A stretch of DNA of 64,000 nt, taken from the NCBI RefSeq assembly GCF_028885415.1, contig NZ_CP118527.1:8990001-9054000 (forward strand), in the 5' to 3' direction. The notes below the pieces were generated by a model. It had not been told where the DNA came from. It saw only the letters and a list, made by a program, of their open reading frames with translations, and made no database searches. The stretch comes from Streptomyces coeruleorubidus (GTDB taxonomy: Bacteria > Actinomycetota > Actinomycetes > Streptomycetales > Streptomycetaceae). Positions within the stretch are counted from its first letter, which is position 1. Each line of letters starts with the position of its first letter. The position numbers and the translations under genes were made by a program. Shown here piece after piece: positions 45,518 through 54,564 of this stretch.

Positions 45518-46924
45518 TTGAGTCACAAGCGAATTCCGAAGCGCAAGGCCGCGATAGCGGCGGGCAGCGTGGTGGCGCTCGGCGCGGCCGCGATCCTGCT
45601 CCCCAACGCCAACGCCTCGCAGGACGGTTCGACCGACGACGCGGCGGCCGCGCCGAAGACCCTGAAGGCGGGCGACGCCTCGGATCTCGCCTCGCAGCTC
45701 TCCGGGCTCCTCGGTGAGGCGTTCGGCGGCTCCTACTACGACAGCGACAGCCAGCAGCTCGTCGTCAACGTCGTACCGGGCGACAACAACAACGTGATCG
45801 TGCAGGCGAAGGCGGCGGGCGCGAAGGTCCGCGAGGTCGACAACAGCTGGTCGGAGCTGAAGAGCGGGGCGCAGACCCTGAAGTCGGACGCGACCATCGC
45901 GGGCACCTCGTGGTCGATCGACCCGCGCACGAACAAGCTCCTGGTGACGGCCGACAGCACCGTCACCGGTGCCAAGTGGGACAGACTGGAGTCCACCGTG
46001 CAGAGCCTCGGCTCCGGCATGGCGACCATCAAGAAGTCCGCGGGCACCTTCAAGCCGTTCGTCTCGGGCGGTGACGCCATCTTCGCGGGCGGCTCGCGCT
46101 GTTCCCTCGGCTTCAACGTCACCGCGGGCGACGGCTCGCCGGCCTTCCTGACGGCCGGTCACTGCACCCTCGGCGGCAACGAGTGGTCGGACACGCAGGG
46201 CGGCCAGCCGATCGCCACCGTCGACCAGTCCACCTTCCCCGGCGACGGCGACTTCGCGCTCGTGAAGTACGACGACCCGGCGACCGAGGCGCCCAGCGAG
46301 GTCAACACCGGCGAGCAGACCGTCCAGATCACCGAGGCCGCGGAGGCGACCGTCGGCCAGGAGGTCTTCCGGATGGGCAGCACCACCGGGCTCGCCGACG
46401 GTCAGGTCCTCGGACTCGACGCCACGGTGAACTACCCGGAGGGCACCGTCACCGGCCTCATCCAGACCAACGTCTGTGCCGAGCCGGGCGACAGCGGCGG
46501 CTCGCTGTTCACCCAGGACGGTCTCGCGATCGGCCTGACCTCGGGCGGCAGCGGCGACTGCACGGTCGGCGGCGAGACGTTCTTCCAGCCGGTGACCACC
46601 GCCCTGGAGGCGGTCGGCGCGACCCTCGGCGCGGGCGGCGCGGCCGGTGGCGCGGGTGAAGAGGCCGGTGCCGGCGAGGAGGCCGGTGCGGGCGAGGACG
46701 CCGGCGCCGGTGCTGGTGCCGGTGAGGAGGCCGGAGCCGGTGGCGAGGCCGGTGCCGGTGCGGGCGAGGAAGCCGGTGCCGGTGAAGAGGCCGGTGCTGG
46801 TGCCGGTGCCGGCGAGCAGGCCGGAGGCGAGGACGCGGGCGCCGGTGCCGGCGAGGGCGCGGGTGCCGGTCAGGACACGGGCCAGGGTGTCGAGGACAAC
46901 TCCGGTCTGACCGAGTCCCGCTGA
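45518..46924 (+). CDS. Secreted S1 (streptogrisin-like) serine protease with Gly/Ala/Glu-rich tail
   Basis: A 468-residue precursor. Signal peptide (RKAAIAAGSVVALGAAAILL, cut near NANAS), an alpha-lytic-type propeptide (about 35-185) and a chymotrypsin-fold domain (about 188-370) with His215 in LTAGHC, Asp245 in GDGDFALV and Ser326 in EPGDSGGSL. The C-terminal 95 residues are an unusual EAGAGEEAGAGEDAG-type low-complexity acidic tail ending GLTESR, absent from standard streptogrisins. Start is TTG with GGAGGAGAG upstream. Divergent from the peptide-export operon, which raises the possibility that it trims the exported peptide (speculative). Confidence 0.92.
   Translation: MSHKRIPKRKAAIAAGSVVALGAAAILLPNANASQDGSTDDAAAAPKTLKAGDASDLASQLSGLLGEAFGGSYYDSDSQQLVVNVVPGDNNNVIVQAKAAGAKVREVDNSWSELKSGAQTLKSDATIAGTSWSIDPRTNKLLVTADSTVTGAKWDRLESTVQSLGSGMATIKKSAGTFKPFVSGGDAIFAGGSRCSLGFNVTAGDGSPAFLTAGHCTLGGNEWSDTQGGQPIATVDQSTFPGDGDFALVKYDDPATEAPSEVNTGEQTVQITEAAEATVGQEVFRMGSTTGLADGQVLGLDATVNYPEGTVTGLIQTNVCAEPGDSGGSLFTQDGLAIGLTSGGSGDCTVGGETFFQPVTTALEAVGATLGAGGAAGGAGEEAGAGEEAGAGEDAGAGAGAGEEAGAGGEAGAGAGEEAGAGEEAGAGAGAGEQAGGEDAGAGAGEGAGAGQDTGQGVEDNSGLTESR
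46635..46880 (+). repeat. GAGEEA-type codon repeat in the protease tail
   Basis: Degenerate tandem array of GGTGCCGG(T/C)GAGGAGGCC-like units, coding for repeated Gly-Ala-Gly-Glu-Glu-Ala with occasional Gly, Asp or Gln substitutions. Prone to length variation by slippage. Confidence 0.85.
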
Positions 46925-46954
46925 CCCGAAACCGTCGGCAGCCGGTCCGACGCT

Positions 46955-46996
46955 GCCGGCCCGGTTCCGCCCCCTTCCTGGCGGAACCGGGCCGGC
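46955..46996. terminator. Hairpin terminator after the S1 protease
   Basis: Perfect 17-bp arms GCCGGCCCGGTTCCGCC and complement with an 8-base loop. Confidence 0.88.
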
Positions 46997-47054
46997 CCAC
47001 CGGTGTTCCCGGCCACCGGCCGGCCTGAGCCGTGGTTCCGGCCGGCGGTGGACC

Positions 47055-47084
47055 GGGCCGGTCCTCCGGCGGGAGGACCGGCCC
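47055..47084. terminator. Second hairpin, facing the SpoIIE gene
   Basis: Perfect 13-bp arms GGGCCGGTCCTCC / GGAGGACCGGCCC with a 4-base loop, 27 bases after the minus-strand stop. With 46955-46996 it forms a double terminator between convergent genes. Confidence 0.8.
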
Positions 47085-47110
47085 GTCCTCGTGCACGGCG
47101 CCGACCTGCC

Positions 47111-49258
47111 CTACCCGACCGCCCTGAGCAGCAACAGGGCGATGTCGTCGAGTCGTTCCTCGCCCTCCGTGCGGTGGGGCTCCTGGCGGACGAGGCTGTC
47201 GGCCAGTTCGTCCAGCGGCTGGTCCCCGGCGTCGGCCAGACGACGGCCCAGGCCGGCGAGGGCCTCTTCGAAGTCGGTGCCGGGGGACTCGACCAGCCCG
47301 TCGGTGTAGAGGACGAGCAGGGAGCCGGGGGCGAGGGCGACCTCCGTCGTCGGGTACACCGCGCAGGCGTCGATGCCCAGCAGCGGGCCACCGGCCAGGT
47401 CGAGTACGCGCACCCGTCCGTCCGGGCGTCTCAGCAGCGGCGGCGGATGACCCGCCCGGGACATCACGGCCCGGCCGTGCGCCGGGTCGAGGCGCAGGTA
47501 CAGACAGCTGGCGAACAGGTCGGCCCCCAGGTCGAGCAGCAGCCGGTTGGTGCTGCGCATGACCTCCTCGGGCGCCTGGCCCACGGCCGTGTACGCGCGC
47601 ACCGCGGTGCGGACCTGCCCCATGAGCCCGGCCGCCGTGACGTTGTGCCCCTGCACGTCCCCGATCACCGCCGCCGCCATCCCCTGGATGCGCACCAGGT
47701 CGTAGAAGTCGCCGCCGATGTCCATGCCCTGGGTGGCCGGCACATAGCGGGCGGCCGCCTCGATGCCGGGCAGCGACGGCAGGGAGTGCGGCAGCAGCGC
47801 CTCCTGGAGGCCGTGCGCGAGCCGGTGCTTGGCGTCGTAGAGCAGTGCCCGCTCCAGCGCTTGGGCGATCAGTCCGGCCAGGCTGGTCATCACCGCCCGC
47901 TCCTCCGTCGGGAAGTGGTGCGGTTCGGCGTAGGAGAGCACGCACGTTCCCACCGGCCGGCCCTGGGCGATCAGTGGCAGATACGCCCAGGCCGCGAAGC
48001 CGTCGGGCGTGGCGACCCGCGCCGGGTAGAGGCGCTCCAGCTGTTCCTGCGACTCGAAGAAGGCGGGCACGCCCGTCCGCAGCACCTGCGTGCCGGGGGT
48101 CGGCTCGGTCAGCGGCATCCCGTCGAACCGCTCCACGACGTGCGCGTCCGGATACCCGCGATGCCCGAGCAGCCGCAGCCGGTTCGCCCGCGAGCCCAGC
48201 ACGACCAGGGCCTGGCTGCCCACGGCCGGGGCGATCTCGTCCGCGACCAGCTGCACCACGTCCTGCACCCCCACCGCCTCGGTGAGCGCGCTGGCCAGGT
48301 CCAGCACCTGCGACATGGTGACCAGCCGCGTCGGCGTCCCGTCGGACGGCGGTGCGGCCCGGTTCATCTCCGACACGGCCCGCGACCTGGTGATCCGGAC
48401 GCTGAGGCCCGTCGTACTCGGATACAGCCGGAACGACAGCCATTCGCCGGGCGGGCGCAGCGCCACGAACGAGGCGGTGTGCTGGCTCATCAGCGCGGCC
48501 CGGTACCGGTCCTCGTACACCGGGTCGTTGAGCCACGGTACCGACGCCCACAGCTGTGTGCCGAGCAGCCGGCTGACCGGGACGTTCAGCAGCTCGGCCG
48601 CCGCCGCGTTGACGAAGCCGATCCGCCCGTGCAGATCCAGCGAGACCAGCCCGTACGGCAGCCGGCTCACCATCCGGGCCGCCTCGACCGTGCCGAGCGT
48701 GCCGGCCATCCCGCCCACCAGGGGCGAGGCCACCAGATCGGTCTCGGGGTGCGGCGGGATGCTGTGCTCGGCGGCCCGCTCCAGCCGGACCGCCAGCCGG
48801 CCGCAGGCCGCGGTCAGATGCTCGCGCTCCCGGTCGGACAGCTCCGGCGGATGCCCGCCCGGCCAGGTCACGAACACCGCGCCGTACACGGTGGACTCGG
48901 TGGCCACCGGCACCGCGGCCAGGGCGAACGGATACGGCAGGACCACGGCGATCCGCGGATAGCGACGGGCCATCTCCTCCTCGCCGCGGACCCACACCAG
49001 CTTGCGCTCGCGCGCCGCGTCGGCGACCGGGATCGGCGCGCTCAGCCCCACCCGCTCCCAGGGCGCCGCGAAGGCCCGGGGCAGCCCCGCCATCACCGCC
49101 ATCTCCAGCACCGGCTGGTCCTGCGCCAGCAGGTACACGGCGCCGGAGTGGGCGTGCACCTCGTCCATCATCGAGGCCAGCGCCAAGGACAGCAGGGGAC
49201 GGCCGACCGGCGTCCTGGCGACTGCCGGAGCCTGCGCGAACGACTGTCCGTCGGACAC
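47111..49258 (-). CDS. GAF-PAS-GAF-SpoIIE protein phosphatase
   Basis: A 715-residue signalling protein. GAF (about 15-165, AVYLLAQDQPVLEMAVMAGL), PAS (about 200-300, SRLPYGLVSLDLHGRIGFVN), a second GAF (about 325-480) and a SpoIIE PP2C phosphatase (about 500-715; GGDFYDLVRI, GDVQGHN, YTDGLVESPG, LDDIALLLL). Unlike the other two SpoIIE proteins here it has no C-terminal kinase domain. It should dephosphorylate an anti-anti-sigma factor under control of its sensor domains. GTG at 49258 is chosen because GAGGAGG precedes it; the frame is open further upstream into unrelated sequence. Confidence 0.9.
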   Translation of the reverse strand: MSDGQSFAQAPAVARTPVGRPLLSLALASMMDEVHAHSGAVYLLAQDQPVLEMAVMAGLPRAFAAPWERVGLSAPIPVADAARERKLVWVRGEEEMARRYPRIAVVLPYPFALAAVPVATESTVYGAVFVTWPGGHPPELSDREREHLTAACGRLAVRLERAAEHSIPPHPETDLVASPLVGGMAGTLGTVEAARMVSRLPYGLVSLDLHGRIGFVNAAAAELLNVPVSRLLGTQLWASVPWLNDPVYEDRYRAALMSQHTASFVALRPPGEWLSFRLYPSTTGLSVRITRSRAVSEMNRAAPPSDGTPTRLVTMSQVLDLASALTEAVGVQDVVQLVADEIAPAVGSQALVVLGSRANRLRLLGHRGYPDAHVVERFDGMPLTEPTPGTQVLRTGVPAFFESQEQLERLYPARVATPDGFAAWAYLPLIAQGRPVGTCVLSYAEPHHFPTEERAVMTSLAGLIAQALERALLYDAKHRLAHGLQEALLPHSLPSLPGIEAAARYVPATQGMDIGGDFYDLVRIQGMAAAVIGDVQGHNVTAAGLMGQVRTAVRAYTAVGQAPEEVMRSTNRLLLDLGADLFASCLYLRLDPAHGRAVMSRAGHPPPLLRRPDGRVRVLDLAGGPLLGIDACAVYPTTEVALAPGSLLVLYTDGLVESPGTDFEEALAGLGRRLADAGDQPLDELADSLVRQEPHRTEGEERLDDIALLLLRAVG

Positions 49259-49503
49259 GCCGACCACCTCCTCGCACGGCCGCGCGACCGGGCTCAGGAA
49301 CAAATCTCCTCCCTGGCGGCCCGTCGCGCACGACGAGCGGCATGGGGGACGGACCTGGTTACCGTCGGTCACAGACGCATTGCCCCGTCGAAGGCGCCCG
49401 ACCGCCGCGACCCATGCCGCCGAATCGAAGCGCGGCCGGTGTGAGGGCGCCGCGCGTGCGCCCCCGCGCAGCCTGATGTCCGGTTCTCCGCGCTCACGCA
49501 GGG

Positions 49504-49876
49504 TCATGGTCGCGAACAAGCGGGCACGCGCTCGACACGACGACGGGACGTACGGCGAGCGGAGGAGATGGCACTGACGCAGTAGTTCCACACGATCCCG
49601 GCGATCTGTTCCGCGTTCGCCCCGGTCGCCGAGGCGTGGATCTTCCAGCCCCTGTGCCGGCCCCGTCGGCGGCTCGCCGTCCGGGCCGAGCGGCGTCATC
49701 GTCAGCCGGTCGCCGGTCCGCGCCGCCTCCCAGCCCCCGTGCACCGGCCGGCGGGCCGTCTCGTAGAGGTGCCGGGCCGCCCCCTGCGCGGCCTCCTGCA
49801 CGCCCGGCGCCAACCGGTCCGGCGTCTCGTGGAAATGCCGGGCGGCGAGCGCGTACACCGCGTAGCGCTCGTCCAT
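49504..49876 (-). pseudogene. Frameshifted N-terminal fragment resembling a RamC/LanKC lanthionine synthetase
   Basis: From ATG 49876 the frame reads MDERYAVYALAARHFHETPD, then ARRPVHGGWEAARTGDRLTM, then TPLGPDGEPPTGPAQG. After a run of four G on the gene strand (CCCC at 49649-49652) a +1 shift is needed to continue GWKIHASATGANAEQIAGIV followed by WNYCVS. The opening MDxRYxxY and the PAQGWKIHxSAT-x-xNAE segment are typical of the first 120 residues of class III lanthionine synthetases. The rest (lyase, kinase, cyclase) is absent and the frame soon ends at 49504. Length 373 is one base over a multiple of three. A remnant, not a working enzyme. Confidence 0.6.
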
Positions 49877-50063
49877 GCGTCCCCCTGTCGCGACGGGCGC
49901 CGAGCCTTCCAGTCACGCGACGGGCCCGGACGGTCACGCCTGTCACGAGAACACCGTGCGGAACGCACGGGCAAAGACATGTTCGGTGGCTTCCGAGCGC
50001 CGGCGCCGGCTCGGCTCCACGGAACGGTCACAGGGGCTGCGCAGGTGTCTCATAAGCGCTGTA

Positions 50064-52514
50064 ATGGCCAACGTGGTCAGTGAGGGCGCCCAAGAGCGCG
50101 GAACGCGAACGCTGCGTGCCGAAGGTGCCCTCAAAGCGATCGCGGCCGATCAGGAGTCGCCCGAACGCGTGCACCGCGCTCTCGAACAGGCGCTCGTCTT
50201 CGCCGGTGCCGCGTTCGTCGCCGTGTACGCGCCCGGTCAGGACGGCGAACTGCTCTGCCTCGTCGAGTCGGCCGGGGTGCCCAGGACGCTGTACGGGCTG
50301 CGCGACAGCTACCCACGCGCCGGGCGGTCCCCGGTCGCCGAGGCCCACCACGGTGGACGGCCGGTCTCGCTGGGCCCGGCCGAACTCGCCGAGCACGCCG
50401 AGGCCCGGCGCGTGCCGTCCCGGGACTTCCACCTGGTCGCCCTGCCCGTGCCCGGGAACGGCGGCGGCTGCCTGCTCGCCGTGAGCGAGCGCCCCGCCGG
50501 GTTCGACACCGACGACCGCAAGTGCCTGGAGCTCATCTCCGAGGCGGTCGCCTTCACCGCCCCGGCCGTGCTTGCCGAGGGCGGTGAACTGCCGCCGGGC
50601 ACCTTCAGCCTCGCCATGGACACCGGCCGCGTCCGGGTCGGCGACGAGCTGCTGGACCTGTTCGGCCTGGACCCCGTGGAGTTCGACGGCCGGGTCGAGA
50701 CCCTGCTCGGCCTCACCGTGCCGGAGGACCTGCCCTCGCTGATGTCCGTCGTGGAGGCGGACCACATGTCCATCGGCGACCGGGAGCTGGAGTTCCGCGT
50801 GCTCCAGCCCACCGGGCCGCCGAAGTGGCTCCGGCTGAGCGGGCGGCTCCTGCCCGGCGGCGAGGGGCACCCGGCGCGGCTCGTGGGCACCGTCGCCGAC
50901 GCCTCCACGCTGCGCTCCGACGTCACCGACGTGGCCCGCGTCCAGCGCCTGGCCACCGCGCTGGCCACCGCCGTCACCGTCCGCGACGTCGGCGACGCCG
51001 TGGTCGCCGCCCTGCGCCGGCCGCTGAGGGCGGACCGGATCGCCCTCGCCGAGCTGGAGAGCGACCGGCTCGTCGTCACCGTCCTCGACCCGCCCGAACC
51101 CGAGGCCTGGCCCGAGCTGTGGCGCACGGAGTGGCGCGGGGAGTGGCCCGACGCGCCCGTGCGCGCCATGCCCACCCTCGCCGCCGCGCTGCGCGAGGGC
51201 CGGGCCCGGATCTGGCCCGCCGGCAGCCCCCTGGAACGCGCCCTGGCCGAGGTCGGCCCCGGCGGCCTCGCCGTCCTGCCGCTGCCCGCCGGGAACCGCA
51301 TGGCCGGAGCCTGCCTGATCGGCTGGGACACCCCGCACGACTTCGGCACCGACGAACGCGCCCTGCTCACCGCCTGCGCCGGCCTCGCCGGACAGGCCCT
51401 GGTGAGGGCCCGGGCCTTCGACGCCGAACACGAACTCGTCGGCATGCTCCAGCGCCAGCTGCTGCCGCGCCGCCTGCCCCGGCTGCCGGGCGCGGTGGCC
51501 GTCGCCCGCTACCTGCCCAGCACGGCCGGACTCGAACTCGGCGGCGACTGGTACGACGTCATCCCGCTGCCCGACCACCACGTGGCCCTGATCATCGGCG
51601 ACGTCCAGGGGCACAGCGCGGGCGCCGCCACCCTCATGGGCCAGATGCGCACCGCCCTGCGCGCCTACGCCGTCGAAGGGCACCCGCCGGATGTCGTGGT
51701 CGCGCACGCCAACCGGCTGCTCATGGACATGGAGAGCGACCTCTTCGCCACCTGCGCCTACGTCGACATCGACCTGGAGGAGGGCTCCGCCTGGTGCGTG
51801 CGCGCCGGGCACCTGCCGCCGGTACTGCGGTACCCGGACGGCCGGACCGAGATCGCGGAGGCCGAGGGCGGCCCGCCCCTCGGGGTGGTCACCCAGGCCG
51901 ACTTTCCCATGAGCCCGCTCCGGCTGCCGCCCGGCACCGTGATCGCGCTGGTCACGGACGGCCTCGTCGAGACCCCCGGCACCGACATCGACGAGGGCAT
52001 GGACCGCCTCGCCGGCCGGCTGGCCGCAGCCGCCCCCGCCGACCTGGGGCTCGTCGCCGACGCCCTCCTCGGCAACGCCCCGCGCAGCGACGACGTCGCC
52101 CTGCTCCTCCTGCGCTACGACGGCATGGACCTGCGCCCGCTGCGGGAGAGCTGGACGGTGTGGCGCGTCCCGCAGGCGGTCGGGCACGCCCGCCGCTTCG
52201 CCCGGCGCACCCTGCGCTCCTGGGGCGTCACCGAGGACTTCGACACCGTCCTCCTCGTCGCCTCCGAACTCGTCACCAACGCCCTCGTCCACACCGACGG
52301 CCGGGTCCGTATGGACCTCACGCTCATCAACAACCGCCTGCGCGTCGCCGTCGCCGACGCCTCCCCGCGCAGCCCGGTCCGGCCGACCAGCATCGGCTGG
52401 GAGGCCACGGGCGGCCGGGGCATCCTCCTCGTCGAGGCCGTGTCGGCGACGTGGGGGACTCTGCCGGTCAGCGGCGGGAAGCAGGTGTGGGCGGAGCTGG
52501 TGCTGGGGCGGTGA
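50064..52514 (+). CDS. GAF-PAS-GAF-SpoIIE phosphatase with HATPase kinase domain
   Basis: An 816-residue protein. N-terminal GAF (about 20-175, ALVFAGAAFVAVYAPGQDGE), PAS-like domain (about 180-295, ELLDLFGLDPVEFDGRVETL), GAF (about 300-450), SpoIIE PP2C phosphatase (about 460-675; GGDWYDVIPLPDHH, GDVQGHSAG, VTDGLVETPG, SDDVALLLL) and an RsbW-like HATPase (about 690-816; VLLVASELVTNALVH, GGRGILLVEAVSATWG). The bifunctional phosphatase/kinase layout matches that at 15657. Likely modulates partner-switching control of stress sigma factors. Divergent from the lanthionine-synthetase remnant. Confidence 0.92.
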   Translation: MANVVSEGAQERGTRTLRAEGALKAIAADQESPERVHRALEQALVFAGAAFVAVYAPGQDGELLCLVESAGVPRTLYGLRDSYPRAGRSPVAEAHHGGRPVSLGPAELAEHAEARRVPSRDFHLVALPVPGNGGGCLLAVSERPAGFDTDDRKCLELISEAVAFTAPAVLAEGGELPPGTFSLAMDTGRVRVGDELLDLFGLDPVEFDGRVETLLGLTVPEDLPSLMSVVEADHMSIGDRELEFRVLQPTGPPKWLRLSGRLLPGGEGHPARLVGTVADASTLRSDVTDVARVQRLATALATAVTVRDVGDAVVAALRRPLRADRIALAELESDRLVVTVLDPPEPEAWPELWRTEWRGEWPDAPVRAMPTLAAALREGRARIWPAGSPLERALAEVGPGGLAVLPLPAGNRMAGACLIGWDTPHDFGTDERALLTACAGLAGQALVRARAFDAEHELVGMLQRQLLPRRLPRLPGAVAVARYLPSTAGLELGGDWYDVIPLPDHHVALIIGDVQGHSAGAATLMGQMRTALRAYAVEGHPPDVVVAHANRLLMDMESDLFATCAYVDIDLEEGSAWCVRAGHLPPVLRYPDGRTEIAEAEGGPPLGVVTQADFPMSPLRLPPGTVIALVTDGLVETPGTDIDEGMDRLAGRLAAAAPADLGLVADALLGNAPRSDDVALLLLRYDGMDLRPLRESWTVWRVPQAVGHARRFARRTLRSWGVTEDFDTVLLVASELVTNALVHTDGRVRMDLTLINNRLRVAVADASPRSPVRPTSIGWEATGGRGILLVEAVSATWGTLPVSGGKQVWAELVLGR

Positions 52515-52610
52515 ACCGTTCCACGATCACCTGGTGACCGGGCCGGTCGGCCGGGTACCCGGGCGGCGCAAGACGGAGAACCCGCAAGGAGCCGAAGGAA
52601 GAGGAACGTC

Positions 52611-53030
52611 ATGGCTCAGCATGTCCGCGACATCATGACCAGCGATCCGGCCACGGTCGAGCCGCAGACCTCCGTCGCCGAGGTGGCCCGCATCATGCGC
52701 GACGAGGACGTCGGCGTCGTCCTGGTGACGGACGGCGACGATCTGCGCGGTGTGGTCACCGACCGTGATCTGGTGGTCCGGTCGATCAGCCAGGGCGGTG
52801 ACCCGGAGCAGACCACCGTGGCCGGCGCGTGCAGTGACGACCTGGTCACCGTCAGCCCCGACGAGGACCTGGGGCAGGCGGTGGAGCTGATGCGCGAGCA
52901 CTCCGTGCGCCGCATCCCGGTCGTCGACCACGGCCGCCCCGTGGGCATCGTGTCCCTGGGCGACATGGCCATGGAGCGCGACCCGGACTCGGCGCTGGGT
53001 GACATCAGCGCCGCGCGTCCCAACACGTGA
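52611..53030 (+). CDS. CBS-domain-pair protein
   Basis: A 139-residue protein made almost only of two CBS motifs: VRDIMTSDPATVEPQTSVAE...GVVTDRDLVV (about 5-65) and CSDDLVTVSPDEDLGQAVEL...RRIPVVDHGRPVGIVSLGDM (about 73-128). Together they form one Bateman module, expected to bind adenine nucleotides. Short stand-alone CBS proteins are commonly stress-induced in streptomycetes. GGAAGAGGA serves as ribosome-binding site; a GGGTAC -10-like box occurs at 52553-52558. Ends before a strong terminator. Confidence 0.93.
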   Translation: MAQHVRDIMTSDPATVEPQTSVAEVARIMRDEDVGVVLVTDGDDLRGVVTDRDLVVRSISQGGDPEQTTVAGACSDDLVTVSPDEDLGQAVELMREHSVRRIPVVDHGRPVGIVSLGDMAMERDPDSALGDISAARPNT

Positions 53031-53046
53031 CGACAGTACCCGGCCG

Positions 53047-53081
53047 GCCGGTCCCGCGCACACGCGGTGCGCGGGACCGGC
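53047..53081. terminator. Hairpin terminator after the CBS gene
   Basis: Perfect 15-bp arms GCCGGTCCCGCGCAC / GTGCGCGGGACCGGC with a 5-base loop. Confidence 0.88.
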
Positions 53082-53147
53082 GTACGTGCGGGGAACAGCC
53101 TTGAGGTGAGGGGGAGTTCAGCACCCGGCCGAGACGTCACGGCCCGT

Positions 53148-53172
53148 GTTTGTTCGGTTTGTTCATGGGGAC
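53148..53172 (+). promoter_or_regulatory. Promoter candidate with duplicated GTTTGTTC
   Basis: Direct repeat GTTTGTTC-G-GTTTGTTC (53148-53164). Taking GTTT as -35 and GGGGAC (53167-53172) as -10 gives a 15-base spacer, one mismatch from the sigma-B type GGGTAC. Confidence 0.35.
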
Positions 53173-53209
53173 TCGAACGGCAGCGGATGCAGAAGGAAGA
53201 TGATGAGTC

Positions 53210-53392
53210 GTGACCTCCATGGACACCAGTGACAAGCCCGTCGTCCGTCGGCCCGAAACCGGCTGGTCGAAGGCACGCCGCCTGCGCGAGAAGGCCGCGC
53301 TGCGGACCTGCCTCCCCGCCGTGGAGCACCGGGCCACCACCCGAACCGCGCGCTCCGAGCCGGACTGGAACATCGTCAGGGGCGAGGACTGA
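53210..53392 (+). CDS. Small basic protein of unknown function
   Basis: A 60-residue protein, VTSMDTSDKPVVRRPETGWS then KARRLREKAALRTCLPAVEH and a tail ending WNIVRGED. Basic in the middle, acidic at the end, no recognised domain. Start GTG 53210 or ATG 53219; AGAAGGAAG precedes at a long spacing. It lies between the CBS gene's terminator and the rhamnose genes on the same strand. Its codon bias supports coding, and its function is unknown. Confidence 0.55.
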   Translation: MTSMDTSDKPVVRRPETGWSKARRLREKAALRTCLPAVEHRATTRTARSEPDWNIVRGED

Positions 53393-53461
53393 CCGCTCCC
53401 CAGGAGGCCGCGCGGTGACGATCCGGGTAACTGCGCGCATCGACAACCCAAAGAAGTGATG

Positions 53462-53489
53462 TTCACATCCGCCGGATCACGACTATGGT
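53462..53489 (+). promoter_or_regulatory. Promoter of the rhamnose operon
   Basis: TTCACA, 16-base spacer, TATGGT, ending 7 bases before the ATG at 53497. No ribosome-binding site, so rmlA appears to be leaderless. Confidence 0.55.
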
Positions 53490-53496
53490 GAACCGA

Positions 53497-54564
53497 ATGA
53501 AGGCTCTCGTGCTGTCCGGCGGCGCAGGAACAAGACTGAGGCCGATCACACACACGTCGGCCAAACAACTGGTGCCAGTGGCCAACAAGGCCGTGCTTTT
53601 CTATGGGTTGGAGTCGATCGCCGAGGCCGGCATCACCGACGTGGGAATGATCGTCGGGGACACGGCCGCGGAGATCGAGGAAGCGGTGGGCGACGGGTCG
53701 CAGTTCGGCCTGAAGGTCACCTACATCCCCCAGGAACGGCCCCTGGGGCTGGCCCACGCGGTACTGATCGCCCGGGACTACCTGGGCGACGACGACTTCG
53801 TGATGTACCTCGGCGACAACTTCATCGTCGGCGGCATCAGCGGACTCGTCGACGAGTTCCGCGGCAACCGGCCCGACGCCCAGATCCTGCTCACGCGCGT
53901 GGCCGACCCACGCGCCTTCGGCGTCGCCGAACTCGACCCCTCCGGCCAGGTCATCGGCCTGGAGGAGAAACCCGACCAGCCCAAGAGCGATCTGGCCCTG
54001 GTCGGCGTCTACCTGTTCACACCCCTGATCCACGAAGCGGTACGCGCCATCGAACCCTCCTGGCGCGGCGAACTGGAGATCACCCACGCCATCCAGCACC
54101 TGATCGACTCCCGCGCCGACGTGCGCTCCACGGTCATCACGGGCTACTGGAAGGACACCGGCAACGTCGGCGACATGCTCGAGGTGAACCGCATGGTTCT
54201 CGAGGGCATGGACCGCCGGATCGACGGCGACGTGGACACCGCGTCGGAGACCATCGGTCGCGTGGTGGTGGAGGAGGGCGCGCGGATCGTCAACTCCCGC
54301 ATCGTCGGCCCCGCCGTCATCGGTTCCGGAACCGTCATCAGCAACTCCTACGTGGGTCCCTTCACCTCCATCGCGGAGAACTGCCGGATCACCGACAGTG
54401 AACTGGAGTTCTCCATCGTGCTGCGGGACTCCTCGATCCAGGGCGTCGGCCGGATCGAGGCCTCGCTGATAGGCCGGCACGTCGAGGTGACGCCGGCCCC
54501 CAGCGTCCCCAGCGCCCACCGCTTCGTCCTCGGAGACCACAGCAAGGTGCAGATCACTTCATGA
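53497..54564 (+). CDS. rmlA: Glucose-1-phosphate thymidylyltransferase, long StrD-like form
   Basis: A 355-residue nucleotidyltransferase converting glucose-1-phosphate and dTTP to dTDP-glucose, first step of dTDP-L-rhamnose synthesis. MKALVLSGGAGTRLRPITHT is the pyrophosphorylase signature; EKP in LEEKPDQPKS and GYWKDTGN are active-site segments. The C-terminal 100 residues form a left-handed beta-helix (hexapeptide repeats such as ARIVNSRIVGPAVIGSG), the long form seen in StrD-type antibiotic-sugar enzymes rather than the 290-residue RfbA. First gene of the overlapping operon rmlA-rmlB-rmlD-methyltransferase; ATGA overlap with rmlB. Confidence 0.95.
   Translation: MKALVLSGGAGTRLRPITHTSAKQLVPVANKAVLFYGLESIAEAGITDVGMIVGDTAAEIEEAVGDGSQFGLKVTYIPQERPLGLAHAVLIARDYLGDDDFVMYLGDNFIVGGISGLVDEFRGNRPDAQILLTRVADPRAFGVAELDPSGQVIGLEEKPDQPKSDLALVGVYLFTPLIHEAVRAIEPSWRGELEITHAIQHLIDSRADVRSTVITGYWKDTGNVGDMLEVNRMVLEGMDRRIDGDVDTASETIGRVVVEEGARIVNSRIVGPAVIGSGTVISNSYVGPFTSIAENCRITDSELEFSIVLRDSSIQGVGRIEASLIGRHVEVTPAPSVPSAHRFVLGDHSKVQITS

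Noticed and set aside
47111..49876. One 921-codon protein joining the SpoIIE phosphatase with the upstream fragment
   Set aside because: The frame is open only by chance. A strong ribosome-binding site marks GTG 49258, and the region above it switches to a frameshifted LanKC-like fragment.
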